Assembly: GCA_030248065.1 (NCBI GenBank)
Contig: JASAMV010005593.1
Coordinates: forward strand, 1-64,000
Reading direction: 5' to 3'
Length of the DNA stretch: 64,000 bases
DNA from: Rhynchonema sp. JSB1_4
Lineage: Eukaryota > Nematoda > Chromadorea > Monhysterida > Xyalidae
The notes beneath the pieces were generated by a model that saw nothing but the letters and a program-made list of their open reading frames with translations, did no database searches and was not told the origin of the DNA. The translations under genes were made by a program, and so were the position numbers. Below, piece by piece: positions 1 to 13,006 of the stretch (the first letter of the stretch is position 1; every line of letters begins with the position of its first letter).

Positions 1-2374
1 GACACATTGAGCGATCTGATGACGTTTTTGGGGGCATTTCGTGTTGACGATTTCTCGAGCGTACGACAGAACCATCAACCTAAGAAAATAATAATGATTT
101 TTTGGTAGTTTGATGAAACATCATTTGGCAAACGGGGTGCCCACCTGGCGAAGGCATTATTTGGCGTAGTGCCCTGATTGGTGCTGCGCTTCTTCCGACC
201 ACCAAAAATGCTCAGTACCGATCCAAGCAAGTCACCGCCGCCACCACCACCGCTGTTACCATTCCCACCTCCTCCTGTCACTGAAAAAACAGTCAAAAAT
301 AGTTTTTGATCCGTTTTCAACAAAACAGCAAAACTTCATTTGCGACTCACATAATCCGAGCATGCCAGTTAGTGGCGATCCGCCACCACCTCCGCCCCCA
401 CCCATGCCGAACAAGCTGCCGAGCAAATCACCACCGCCGCCGCCACTGCCGCCTCCGGCACCTGAAATACGATTTTGCATGATTTATTACTAACTGGTTT
501 GCCCTTTTTGTTGTTTTTTTTATTCCGTGAAGCCACACGACACCCCTTCTCGCTCACCAAAAATGCCAAGCAGATCCGTCAATCCTCCACCCCCGCTGCC
601 ACCCATGCCGAACAAATCACCCCCGCTTGAACTGCCACTATTCGGGTCCAACGAATCATATTCCTCATATTCATAATTGCCATCCGGCTTGGTCTGTTGT
701 TGCGAGGAGGTTCGCGATGACGAACCCTGTTCCTTGGAGTACAGCGCTGAAAATGTTGGGACACACGTGAAACATAACTATACCCTGCTGGAAGGACTGA
801 AAAGGGATAAAATTGGTGCTTGTGCAAACCGATGTTTCTTTCGGGTGTTTCAAGCCCGAGCACAAGTGAGTGTGGTGCACCTTGTCCCTGTCATGTCACT
901 ATAAAGAGGGTAGCCTGTACCGTGATTGCCTGTGAGGTGTGTGCCAACGAATTTATGCTCACCTTCGTAACCTTCCAACGGATTTGAGGGCGATGGTGCT
1001 GAGTCGTCTGCGAAAAACTCCAGCGCGACGAAATATTGCTGCGCGTTGACGATCAACGTTGACGATATGAATATGAGCCAATAAGGCGGCCTTCGCAATG
1101 CATGCGGGTTGCGGGTTGCGGGCCGTATCGACCCGCAACCCGCACTGTGCATTGTGAAGACACAAGAAATGCAGGTTGCGGTCGCGGATTTCGGGCCGGC
1201 CCGGCCCGCAACCGCACGCAGACTGTCCTTCACATAGCAGCGTGCGGATTGCGGGTTGCGGGCCAAATGGGCCCGCAACCCGCAACTCTGATCAGAACTG
1301 ATCCCATTTTTTGCGGTTTGGGTCCTCAGCGCATGCTCGGATGGTTGATTTTTGTTGACCCATTGCTCAGAGAGCACAAGTTTTCGACTCTCTATGTGTT
1401 TTCGATGTTGCAGAATTCAAAGAACAGTGTGCCAAGCATAACATGCTGCTTTTTATTTGCGCAATCAATTTGCATGCTAAATTTGTACAGGTTTCTTCAG
1501 AAACTTTCGTGCTTAGCTTTCCAAACAACTGAAAACAACCAGAATCAGTGTCCAAAACGGAGTGCACGTGTTGTGCATATTGTCCAACCCGCATGCATTG
1601 TGAAGGCCGCCTAAACGTGCCAACAAGCTCACTTGTGCTCAAACACTCATTCAAGTAGTCCCTGTATCCAGCTCCAGCTTTGTGTTCGATGCACAAAGAC
1701 TGACGATTTGATACTGAATCCGTTTGGCGTTTGCCACGACGTTGAGGGCTGGGTTGTTGTGGCACACAGCTAGAAATCACAAATCAGATTAGGTGCGTTT
1801 AAAAAACAGATCGAATCTCGGAAAGTCCAATCCTGATCCAGACGCATATTTGACCGGGTCTTTAGTCACGCGCACGGTGCCAGGAATAGAAGGTGTCTAT
1901 GGCGTTGACTGCCATCTTCTGACTGACAGGATAACATTGTTCATTAATAGAAGTCCTTCACCTCATACTTCATTTTTACGTTTTGGTGCATAGGCTAATA
2001 CATAAATCTTGAAAGAAAAAATGACAAAGAACAGCACAAGAAGATGTCGCTTCGGCGATTTTCTCTTTCATTGAGATTTATTATCTTGCCAGTCAATGAG
2101 TCCAGTTCAGTGCTCATGGAAGTCTGAATTGCTGAAAGCTCTAACTGACATCGCTGACTGACAAAGTTGGCCGACGTTGCCGGCGGTGGTGGCTCTGACT
2201 TGTGACCAACCCCTGGAAGCACGCCTGCATCGGTTTGATCATGGCAGCGAATCGTTGATTGGTCACGTGGCTGACCCCGAGCGCAGCTTTGACCGCGCGT
2301 CGATTGCAGACGGTGCAGAAATCGCACGATGCAACGCCGGCGAGAAGTAATAATGCCAGAATGTATTTATTCAT
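1..2374 (-). CDS. Secreted Gly-rich preproprotein, arm 1 copy, partial and rearranged
   Basis: This is the arm 1 copy of the gene at 26,918-30,630, cut by the window edge inside exon 7. The signal peptide exon (ATG at 2,374, reading MNKYILALLLLAGVASC), the RRGKRQ exon and the glycine-rich exons are all recognisable. A 355-bp deletion relative to arm 2 removes the intron end and the first part of exon 3, about 40 codons of glycine-rich sequence. Just upstream of the deletion joint arm 1 reads TTTTTCGCAG, where arm 2 has no AG. Splicing there keeps phase 1 and would restore the frame, giving a shorter protein. Intron 2 holds the element at 1,085-1,611. The copy may therefore still be expressed as a deletion allele, or it may be a pseudogene; the sequence alone cannot decide. 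Confidence 0.75.
1085..1611. mobile_element. Harbinger-like MITE with GCGGGTTGCGGG arrays
   Basis: A 527-bp element flanked by TAA on both sides (1,082-1,084 and 1,612-1,614). The ends read GGCGGCCTTCGCAATGCATG and its near reverse complement. The left half is filled with copies of GCGGGTTGCGGG in alternating orientation, so it can fold into several hairpins. The partner in arm 2 is at about 27,680-28,206. The TWA-type 3-bp duplication is typical of PIF/Harbinger elements; no transposase is present. Confidence 0.75.
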
Positions 2375-2966
2375 GGCGATTTGAGAAACTGAAATGTTGG
2401 TTCCGGTAGCGGTACAACAGTTGATTTCAGTGCGCCACGTCATCTGCAGTCCTTAGGTGCACAGGAACAGAGGGACCTTTAATAATTATATACATCACAT
2501 CGGAACACTTTGTTTCAGGAACTTCAAGCTTGCCCAACCAAAACCAAGTGCAAGAATCAAGCAAAATAAAAGGTAACATGCGTAACACAATCACAGAAGA
2601 TGAAACGTGTTCTTTCGTGCTGTCTTCTTGTCATAAACTGAAGGAAATTAGCAATCTTCGGCAAATGCATGTTATGCGCGAGTCAGAGGTGCAAATAGAA
2701 ATGTTACCGCAAAATACTGTAGGTGTTGTTGTTTGTGGGGAAATAAATTACACAGCGTGTTATCTATGTACAGTATATGTATACGACACACGATTGGTAA
2801 TGTTTATTTTTACCAGTTCATTCCGCCCACGTATTCTTATTCTGATGCGAAAAGGCATCAAAACGTTGCTTTGTATGGGCGGAAACAATCTTGTGAAAAG
2901 GAAATGGACAACTTTATCTTGTGCATCCGGGATGCATGCAAAACGGATCTGGATAAACATTGAATA

Positions 2967-5900
2967 TCAACGGTCGTTATGAAAATCTTCCAAATCCAGC
3001 AACAATATGCCGCTTTCGATCGCGTACTGTAGCGACGCAAGGGAGTACTGGATCTCATCAATCCAAAATGCCGCTTCTTTTTCATTTCCTGAAATTAGCA
3101 GCAATTTTATATTATTAAATGCTTTTTTCAAAAAAGCTCAATGCCCCATTTTTGTTGAAACATCACCTGCTTTCACGGCCTGTCGATAGTACTCGGCTGG
3201 ATCCCGAACGCCCGAATACGTGACACCTAAGTAGCTGTCATGCACGCTCGCTGAGAAAATCACGTGTCGGAAAAAATGAACAGGTACTTTTAAAAATAAC
3301 ATGGTAATGACGGAATCACAACAAATAAATTAAAAAGGTGGAAAAGTTACCAACCTATCAAAACTGCCCTTGTACAATCCACGTGGCGCAATGAAGGCAC
3401 GTTCAAACTCGAGTAATCGTCTATTCAACATCTGCACCTGTCGTTCTGTCACCATCGCACCGGAGTTGGCCCAGTCGACCTGGGAAATTTGACAAACTTT
3501 GCTAATCGGTATACAATTTATTACAATGTATACATCAGCACAATTTTACTGATTCTGTCATTACAAATCTATTATTTTTTAATTTTTAGCTACAGTACTA
3601 TGTTACTTGATGAACTGACTCGTTTTTTCAGTATGCATTTCGCAAGATTAAGCTGGAGTTATACTTGTCCATTTTGGGCTTGTAGACAATGAGGACAAAT
3701 TTTTGTTTCAATTATATTTTGTGATAGCGTTGGAGCACTAATTTCGACCAGCGTAAAAGTTGTTCATTTGGGTGCAAAAAAAGGAGGAACAAATAAAAAA
3801 AGAGAACAACTTATTAAAAAGAACACAAATATGATTGAAAAACAATAATTTGTCCTCATTGTCTACAAGCCCAAAATGGACAAGTATAACTCCAGCTTTA
3901 CAGTGACTGGCAATTATTGAATGAGCACAAGTGAAATGCCTGTTTTTGAAAGGTGATCGCTGTTTTCTCCAGTCTGCCCACTGCGTCCTTCACCAGCGAC
4001 AAGGTGCACTCAAGCCAGGGCACCGTCTCGTTGAATCCTGGATTCGGGGCAGCGTGTTTTGCGTGTAAAACCTTTAAGTAGGATCCACGAAAATAGTGCG
4101 TTCTGTCAATCAGTGACCCACCTTCGTTGTTCAGTTCTAACGCCAGCGCGGCTTCGGTCACTTTGATCACGTGAACGTAATCGGCGACGTTGTGCGGAAT
4201 GATCAGTGTGTCAGCCAGCGATCTAGACACATGCATGTATTACTGTAGCTCAATTCAAGTGGAACAAAACTTTTTGTAAGAACACCCTCCAACAGTTTAC
4301 AGTGATGTGTGATGTTTCAAAGTCTGCACAGGTAAACTATACCTGGCAATTTCGAGTGCCGTTTGAGACACAGCTCTGGTGGTCTCCAAATCGCTATCAA
4401 CCAGATTTTCGACGGTCCACGGTATCTCGAACATTGTGTGGTAGAAATCATCGGTGCAACGAGGCACACATTCGTACTCAAAATCGATCACGGACACGCC
4501 TATTGTTTGGGAAGAGCGCAGTTTGTACTGGTCACAATCAGGTACCCAAGGGCGGTCAGTTGTGCTTGTGCACCGTGTTTTTAGTTGTCTACATTGCATT
4601 GGCTATGTCAAAACTTTTTATCACAGACAGCAGTGGCCCAGGCCATCGTCAGTGCTAGTGCACCACACGGTCATCATGGGTAACCTCACACCCACTTGCG
4701 AGCTGTTGCGAGCTGACTTATGCTCAAGTACGAACATCACTGTCCGAACAAGCAGCAATCAGATCGGGCCTGGTTGCCAGGTGCTCTCTGTAGCGAACGA
4801 CTACCCACGTTGAGATGATAGCCAGAAAAAACACAATTGTCTTGGAACATCAGCCAACCGGCATACGCCATGAACGAGTAGTGATCACTGCCGGATCCCG
4901 GATATCCCCAAATGGGTGGTTGCATTGGCATATTGCTATCTTTGTCCATCGATGCGTAATACAGCCACGAGTCGTAGACCGTGTGTCGATTAGCTGCCAA
5001 TTCGTGCTTATTCGGATTTCGCACCAATTTGGTTGCATTGATCAGCGCACGCATGTTGTTGGGGGTACCATCGGCTGACAGGGTCATATTGCCACCAATT
5101 GGCATGTCGATGTTGATCACCGATACGGCTCTGGGGGAATTTAGGTCCACTTATTGTGAGGATGGTCTGGAGCACCCAAGGTCTGAGAACAGGGTAAATG
5201 AGTATAAAATTCACGGTTGTGCGAAGCCGTGGCATATCCAGCTACACTAACGAAAACAACCCGATGCAAGAGGCAATCGTCAGTGTGAATAGACGGTAGC
5301 AATAACCTCACAATCCATTGAAGCATCAATATCCCGACGTTTTTGTGGTCCATTTCGACCTGTTTTCACAGACGGGAAGGGTGCTCCTATGGTCGTCATC
5401 AGTGTAAACGCACCAGATGCCCAAAACACATGCAATCTGGTGTTATGTAGCACCTAACCAACCTTCCATTCAACACCTGCAGCATTTCCTCCACAAATTC
5501 CACCGACCCAATTAATCCGTACTCCTCCGCATCCCAGTTGCAAATGGCGATCGTGCGACGCGGACGCCAGCCGGTCTCGTTCACTGTGAAACATCAGGTG
5601 GCTACATTTGAAGTTGTGTAAACATCAACATTACGGCGTGTTGGAAACCGGCTTCCATGGACACTTGATTATGCCCCAGATCATCATCAGTAGGTCCAGC
5701 TCTTGCAGAACACCAACCAGTTTGCATCAAGGTCCGTGCCAGTTCCAGTGTGATCGAGGTTCCCGAATTCGGATCCATTGCGCCGTTCGACCACGCGTCA
5801 TAGTGGTTGCCTGAATGGGAAATTAAATAAAATGGTGTGAGGAAACAATGGTAAAATCAGAATTTGACCGACTTTCTGGAGCGTTGTTCAACATCGGCAG

Positions 5901-8782
5901 CATGAAACCTCATTCAAAGGGCCCAATTCTCACCGATGAGCACAATTTGATCGGGCTCGTCTTTGCCATAAATGTACGCGCAAACATCCTTGATTGCCAT
6001 TCTGGGTTCATTGCTTTCATAGACATTCATTTCGTACTGCGCACTGCCGCTCAATCGATACTCAACTGACATGCCGCCAACGAAATCGGCTGGCGCTTTC
6101 GGTCCGTCCATGGTTTTGAAAATCTGCAGTGATCGCAGTCACCGTTCGATTGGCTTAGTGAAAAGGGCGATGGTCCAAAAACTAACAGAAAGAATAACAC
6201 GGAGAGCCGTGTTTAAAGGGGGCCTGCCGCTATTGTTTTTTGGGTTTTGGACCTCGGTTTTTTTATATTAATCGTTAGTTGGCACTGAGATGAAGAACAT
6301 TAACCTTCAAGAACTTCACCAAATTGACGTTTACCCACCGAAATCGATCAACCAACATGGCCGCACGGGAACAAATTAGCCCAATATTGATGCACTATGT
6401 GTGCATGGAAATCAGGATTTCCAAAGCAAAATTCAAATCACAGAGGTGTGGTATAGGCCGCGCGTTACGGTAGGTTGACAAAACATTTGTTATTTACAAA
6501 AGAGCTAATGTTCTATCGGGCTACCGTAACCCGATGCCTATATCACGCCCCAGTGATTTTGAATTTCTCTTGTCATTCCTGATCATCATGTGCAAAAGTG
6601 CATCAATATCGGACAGTTTTGTTCCCGATAGACCATCTTGGCGGATCGATTTCGGTGGGTAATCGCCATTTTGGTGAAGTTCGTCAAAACTAGTGTTCTT
6701 GATCTCGATGCCAACAAACGATATAAGTGAAAAAACTGAGGTCGAAAACCAAAAAAACAATAGCGGCGGGGCCGCTTTAAACTTGAAGGCACGCGCTAGA
6801 CGACTACGACTGCGGTATAAGGAAAAGGCTATTTATTCTTTCTTGGATATTTGCATATTTACGGTTGGACGCACAAATTTAGATCAGCTTAAAATATTTG
6901 TGCTCCAACCCCAAGTTCCGAACAAGAATGGGCTCTTGCCCTGTTGCAGTCGTGGTCTGAGCGTTTTTTCAAATTTGATACGAGAGGTACGGAACTAAAT
7001 CAAAATCAGCCGAAAATGAGCAAAAAACGCCTCCAATCGCACCGTGAGCGCATCGCGATATCCAATTGGGAACACAGGTATGCTCGGCAGAATCAGTTGG
7101 TCCCTCAATTGACTCTCATTGATCAATCGTGGTGCGTACTGGAACGCTGGATAGAAGGGCGTCATCGGGTCACCATTGAAGTTCATCACACTGCCGCGTT
7201 GCGCGGCGCCTACAAATGCGCCACTTTTCGAGATTCACTCGAGCAGCATAAAGTATGGTTTTATCAACTGACTGAAAGCAACTTTTCAGCTGCTCGAAAT
7301 TACAGTAGTTGCATCGGAAAATCTTGAAATATCATTCGCAAAAATGACAAATCATCAAAGCAAGATCGGATCATAGATATCAGTTTTTTCCTTTGTTGAT
7401 TTAAGAGCATGTTATTTGACCATAATTCCTGTCACCATCACCTACCGGCCGGGAGGTACACCGAGTTCGGAAATGGATCAACACCCTTCGGTGGTCCGTA
7501 ATCGGCCGGATCCGAGAACAGAATGACCCCCGCAGCACCGCGTCTGGTCGCCTCACGCACTTTGGCACCGCGCCAAAGATTTCCGTAACGCACGATCACA
7601 ATCGCGTCCTGAAAACGAACGGTATCCGTCACACATACAGAGCTCACAAGATAGACAAGAACATTAAGAGAAAGAGAATTTACCCAATCAATGAAGTCAC
7701 GCACCTTCAAACTAACGCCCATCGATTCCACTTTGTCCAGATCGCCAATAGTGCCATAATTACAGTACACCAATTTGCCAGTGGCATTACCCCCTTTGGC
7801 ATACGCATTCCACCAATGGGGTGCCCAGTCGCCTAACTGTGCCTGAGCATCAGGGGGTCCCAGCCTGTCGCCTGTGCCATTGCTCAGTTGCTGCATTTGC
7901 CCTGATCCGTCCGTGTAGTACACCTGAACGAGAAATACATGATTTGCGTGATGTTCCAGGAATTTATTACGCTTGGTGCTCAGCTGGCAGCTGTTTCCTG
8001 GGGAGGGGACATGGCGGCGAAACGCATATGTAGCTGGTGCATTAGCACTGACGATAACCTGGTGCACAGACTGTGTGTGAATAATCAGGTCAAACCGGAG
8101 CAACCAAAAAACACCTATGCACAATACACTTTCTGTCACCCAATGAACAGAACGACCAACCGTATTGGGTGTATCGTAATCCGGATACGCCAAGAACACC
8201 TCATATTCGTGTGTTTGCACTTTGTCCACTCCCGCAGCTCGGTACTGCGCCTCCAGGTACTTGCCAACAACAATATTCCGATCTGTGCCTGCTGGATGCA
8301 CTTGCTGAAACATCACAGAATGTACTGCATAGTTAAAACGGTATACCATTTTTTAACTCTCTGATGATAAGCTTCCTCAAACAAGAACCTGACTTTCGAG
8401 ACAATTCGCAAATGATCGCGTATTTTCGTGGTATTCACATTCTTGAACAAATGAGCGCGAGTGCGTCGCTCGGCATCAAAGTCACGATAAACGTGTCTGC
8501 AATTCGACTGGGCACAGTGCAGAATATGACCTGATAATGTCAATAATGTGACACCCCTGTGAGTTTTGCCCGTTTCGGCCTGTTTCCACAGATGGGCGGT
8601 GCACCAGGACACCGTAAGTGGGAATGCACAAGATGGATAGATAACCTGTCCATCGGGGACACTTTCTTGCCCAACACCAGCACAACGGTGAGCGCAATTG
8701 ACAGACCGATTACGATCACAACCAGGATCGCGATTGTGATCAGCAAACATGCCTGACTGACTCGACGCGATTGATATGTCAT
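2967..8782 (-). CDS. GCPII/NAALADase-like M28 peptidase, arm 1 copy, one acceptor lost
   Basis: This mirrors the 16-exon gene at 20,522-26,335, with ATG at 8,782 and TGA ending at 2,967. I checked most acceptors and donors on this strand and they match arm 2, with one clear exception. Before exon 15 (the exon coding [14 protein letters not shown]) arm 1 reads TTTTTTCCG where arm 2 reads TTTTTTTCAG, so the acceptor AG is missing. The next AG lies 17 bases downstream and would shift the frame. The coding sequence around [17 protein letters not shown] is open straight through the 84-bp segment that is spliced out in the arm 2 model. Intron 13 carries a 247-bp transposon (3,651-3,897) and intron 6 a foldback element. 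The copy may be a recent pseudogene, or the missing AG may be a base-call error. Confidence 0.8.
3651..3897. mobile_element. Arm 1-specific 247-bp MITE, TTA target duplication
   Basis: The element has inverted ends of about 60 bp beginning AGCTGGAGTTATACTTGTCC and is flanked by TTA on both sides. The equivalent site in arm 2 (near 25,660) is empty and holds a single TTA (TAA on that strand). The comparison gives an exact filled/empty pair, so insertion and not excision is the simple reading. TTA duplication suggests the PIF/Harbinger group. It lies in intron 13 of the peptidase gene. Confidence 0.88.
6211..6782. mobile_element. Foldback element of about 570 bp, arm 1 copy
   Basis: This stretch is almost entirely one inverted repeat with arms of about 280 bp. 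Its ends read GTTTAAAG and CTTTAAAC, with GCCGCTATTGTTTTTTGG just inside. It sits in intron 6 of the peptidase gene. Related copies are at 22,522-23,091 (arm 2) and 45,634-46,200 (outside the palindrome). No coding capacity is seen. Confidence 0.8.
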
Positions 8783-9095
8783 TTTGTTGGGCCAAATTTG
8801 CGTTGCGATTTGTGATTTCAATAATAATCGTTGTGGGCTGTCAAAAACACACCACGATTTGCGTTGGCGTGTTTCGTAATGTTTTTTTGTGACGTTGACG
8901 ATAGCATGCGTTTAGCTCTCTGATAAGATAACTGCCGTTTTGTTGGCGTTATTGCTTAATATGCAGCCAACGTATATTTCACCTGTGGATTGTTCCGACA
9001 GTTTAATATAACTTGATACGTTGGTGATACCGTACTTTGTGAATACTAGAATGGTGTATTGGTTGGCAACACAATATCGGGGGCGATGTTGCTTA
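8783..9095. other. Peptidase upstream region, arm 1
   Basis: This is the non-coding stretch upstream of the arm 1 peptidase start, ending at the 908-bp element. The arm 2 counterpart at 20,170-20,521 differs by runs of extra C, T and A, which appear to be errors in arm 2. I see no clear promoter motif. Confidence 0.4.
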
Positions 9096-10003
9096 GGCTG
9101 CATTCACAATGCAAGCGCGTTAGCGTGTTAGCGCGTTAGCGTGCGAGATGCGCACGCTTTTGCATTCACAATGGAAAAAGCTGATTAGCGCGTTAGCGCG
9201 TTAGCGTGCGAGCAACTTTTCTCGCACGCTAACGCGCAGATGCGCAACGCGCTTTTGCATTCACAATGCAAAGCTGATTAGCGCGTTGGCGCGTTAGCGT
9301 GCACGCTAACGCGCTTTTCACGATTAGGACTGGTTCTAATTTTTTGGCGCGTTAGCACTGGATGCGCGTGTTCTAAAGTTTATAATTTGATTTGAAAACA
9401 TTATCGGACCGCGAAAAATGTGAAAACATAGGAAATAAAGCCTGCTGCGTTCACTGAGAATATTTTTGCTCCATTTTGATGCTCAGAAGCATATCTTTTT
9501 TCGCTATCAATCGATTGAGGCAAACAGTTTCGGCTGCTGTGATATTAGCAGCAAGCAAACGTTGCGCAGCACATTGTTCATCTGCTTATGTGTTGTGCAT
9601 CCTTTTTGGTGGTGTAATTGTGATGCATGACACGACAAGGAGACTGTATTGCACGCATGGATTGTTCATGTCGCGACTAGCTAGATTTTACATTTGAGGA
9701 AAATGTTCTTTTGGAATCAAAATAAGTTTGAATGAAGCTTGAAAGCGATTGGTTGCCGTTTTCAAAACAAAGAAATAAAAAAATTCGGCATTTGCCAACA
9801 CCCAGACCAACGGACATTGTGAATGCAAACGCGTTTTGCTGATTAGCGCGTTAGCGTGTCACTGATAAGCGCGCACGCTAACGCGCTTTTTCAATTTTCC
9901 ATTGTGAATGCAAAAGCGTGCGGAAAAAGCGTGCACGCTAATCAGCAACACGCTAACGCGCTAACGCGCTAACACGCTAACGCGCTGCATTGTGAATGCG
10001 GCC
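9096..10003. mobile_element. Harbinger-like element with GCGCGTTAGCG arrays, arm 1 only
   Basis: A 908-bp element flanked by TTA on both sides. The ends are GGCTGCATTCACAATGC on the left and GCATTGTGAATGCGGCC on the right. Both sub-terminal regions are built from GCGCGTTAGCGTG words in both orientations. The central part of about 400 bp has a short ORF sharing the residues RQTVSAAVILAASKR with the copies at 13,007 and 16,195. At the matching place in arm 2 (20,080-20,160) the element is absent, but the site is not clean: about 70 bases of A/C-rich sequence stand there. Confidence 0.85.
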
Positions 10004-12880
10004 TTATATAAAGCCCCTATTCGGAAAAAGGTGGAAAATCGGCTTTCTTGTTTCAAACATTTTACCCAAACTCGGAAACGTTCCCGAATAGAGCCCTCGA
10101 ACGGCTCTATTCTGAGGGCCGTATTTGGAACACTCCGGTAGTGAATTGATCAGAAGGCTCATTAATTCAAACGATGGCCCGAAGCGCAAAACTTGTGCCA
10201 CTTTCGTCATTGCGAATGTCTGTGAGCTGATTGCCGAACTACGCATTTTCACTATTCACTCATGTTTATTTTTTTGAGTGCACATGTGTACCTCCATTCA
10301 AACCAGTCGCAGTCAGTCAGCTGTTGTCCCCACCACATCAAGACCGTGCCGAGTCATAAAAGACACGTCTGTACGCATCTGGGCCCACAGTCGAGAGTTG
10401 CCCAACGAACGAGCTGCTTTTCGGCAAATGGGATCGGGACCTCGAATGAAATGAACCCACAAACACACAAATGAATGCAATTCATTGCGCATGTGTGCCC
10501 AGCCCGTCCATCTAATCGCGCGGTGTCCGCGAAAATAGCCATGTAATTTTGAGATATACTGTATACACATGTGATGTTAGTGAATGCGGTCGAAATTGCG
10601 GTTTCAGTTCCATCATCCTTTCAGCTGCAGTAGTTCGTTTGAAACAAACCTCATTCTGGTGTGTGGGCGGCCACAGATTCTGACGTCTCAAATCTCACTG
10701 CGCCTCCTGGTTTATCTGTTTCGGAAAGTGCAATCCCGCAATGCATGGATTTACCTCCCATTTTCTACGACACATCTACACGGACGTATCGACGGTTGTC
10801 TGCGATTGAGATCTTGTCAGTCGCACCATTTTTCTCCATTTTTCTCAGAATGTCTCACACGGAGCTATACATAATACGGAGGGTGGCCCGATTTGGCGAA
10901 CATGCATAATTTATTGCCACTAAATCGCGGGAGCCGAGACCTCCGATGAATATCCATGCGTATAGTACCAGTTTAGGCACCTGCACGCACTATCACACTT
11001 CGCATGTGCAACATACCACATACCTTAGTTCTTTCTTTTTCTGTCCATCGCCCAGCTGAGAGTTTGTCCCACGAGCATCATTGATTGCAGTCGAGGTCCG
11101 TGCTTTATTCAAACGCTATCATGTCGTCTAGACCACTGTTTTAATTTCAGGTTGTCAGTTTGTAAAATACGGTGGTCCCCTAGAATCGCAATTGGGTTAC
11201 GGCTAGGGCCTCTGGTACACTTCAAATCTGCAGCAAGCGCCCTCCGTTTCTTTTCTCTTTATCTAATTTCGAAGACAGCGAGCAAACATACTACACTTAT
11301 TCGTCTTTCAGTAATCACATGATGCACACTGGAGTAACTCACTCATTCACTGCGACAAGTTGAACCGCGTGCATTTCAAAAAATAAACATTCATGTGTAG
11401 TTTCTTGTCTGACTTTTGAACTGAACGCATGAAGCTAATTTTTAGCCATAAAATGGGAGGAATAAAAAGCAACGTGCACATGTCCAAGTTTAAATCCGAC
11501 CTCCGGTGTTTTTATTCATGTGTTTTTCCCCGGCTTTTTCATCCGGCTGCTTTTCCGCATTCATGTTTTCATGTGTTTTTCATAATGACGCGTGGTTCCT
11601 GAAACACCGCGTAATTTGGCCACACGCGTGCGGGAGCACATTGTTGTTGCGAGTCTCCATAAATTTGAATCTTGTGTGCAAGCGAAGGACTTGGGCAACG
11701 TTCCCTAATTGTGCCGATTATGTGCCCGACACGCAATTGGACCACACAGTCGCCTAGATTGTCAATATGCACACGTGCGTGTCCAAGCGGAAGAAGCGCA
11801 GGAAATTTGGAACATTTTGCTTGGCTCATGCTTGCAAGTTTGAAAATAATCTTGTATCGTCATTCGTCGGTAAGGAAATCCTGAAGAGCATTTCTAAGAA
11901 AAACGTCAATACCATCACATACTACACTGTTTTTCCATGTCGAGCTCTCAGTGTAACTACGATGTTATTGACGCAACTTGCACCTGCGCCTTTGTTGTTT
12001 TTGTTTTATTCAGAGTGCATAAAAGTTTGACGAAAAAAGGTCTTAGCCATACTCACCTCTAATCCTTATGGTCTGCTGTATCAACTGCAAGCGCATACAG
12101 CATGCGTAATAGTAGGTTCAGCGCCTTCAAATAATTATTGCATCGAGCCTGTGCTTTTCGCAACAAAAATTAATGCGTACATGAACCTCTACCTAGTATG
12201 GCGCTGTTTGTTGTTAGTAGTTTTCGCACGTTGCTATACAAGTTTGACTGACGAAATTATCTCATTTAGCATGTATCGGTCGCCACAGGCTGCAAAGTTT
12301 TGTGTACCATGGTGAAAAATTATCAGACTTTTGTTGTGCTTTTTACTATAATTCTGTCACGTGCTTTGGGCTTTGCAAGACCATGTGCTTTTCATAGCAC
12401 CTACATACTTCGCTGTATACACTATAATTCACCCCATTTTACACATCTAAAATCTCAGACAACTTTCAGAAGTAGTGCGCGAAAAAGTGCGGCATAATCT
12501 GCTCCCGATCTGTCTTCATAGTGCATACCGTGTTGTTTTACACATTTTTTACAACGTTGAGTCTGATTGATTGATGAGCGTTCACTAGCGGCCCATCGTA
12601 AAATGACGCCGCCGCCAGCCAAGGCCAATAAGCTCGCGCGGCGGCCGCAAATTTTCCACTTTTTTACGCGCGGCAATCTCGATGTGCTCATCATCTGGAT
12701 GGGGCGAAACAGCGAGCTGAAAATTATACTCTAAGGATTTTGTGTAGAAGCACTGGAGGCAAGTTGTGTTGAAGGCATGAATGACGTGGACCTCTGGTGC
12801 ATTCGAACTGACGATCACCTGGCGCACAGCCAGTGAACACAGGGCGAAACTCACTGTCGGCACATCACGTGCAGGAATTT
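10004..12880. other. Non-coding stretch near the palindrome centre, arm 1
   Basis: This is nearly identical to 17,220-20,080 in the other arm. Short ORFs of 60-90 codons occur on both strands, but none has a recognisable domain or splice pattern, and identity between arms cannot be used as conservation here. A piece near 12,795-12,850 is one copy of the intronic CACTGACGATGACCTGGTGC-type motif. I could not assign any gene. Confidence 0.5.
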
Positions 12881-13006
12881 TCGAAACGGTGTAAAGGTCA
12901 GTTGGGTGAAAAGGTCGGTGGAAAGCTCGGTCGACAGCTGAGTGTGATAGACCTCGGTGTAAACTTGAAACATTCCACGTTAATAACAGGCAATGTTTCA
13001 CGTTTA

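Noticed and set aside
850..1377. 175-codon minus-strand ORF
   Set aside because: It reads across the transposon ends and the intron of the secreted-protein gene. Only its last part overlaps a true exon.
10004..12880. Protein-coding gene supported by identical ORFs in both arms
   Set aside because: Identity between the arms reflects their shared origin and covers intergenic DNA equally, so it says nothing about coding. No domain or splice pattern was found.
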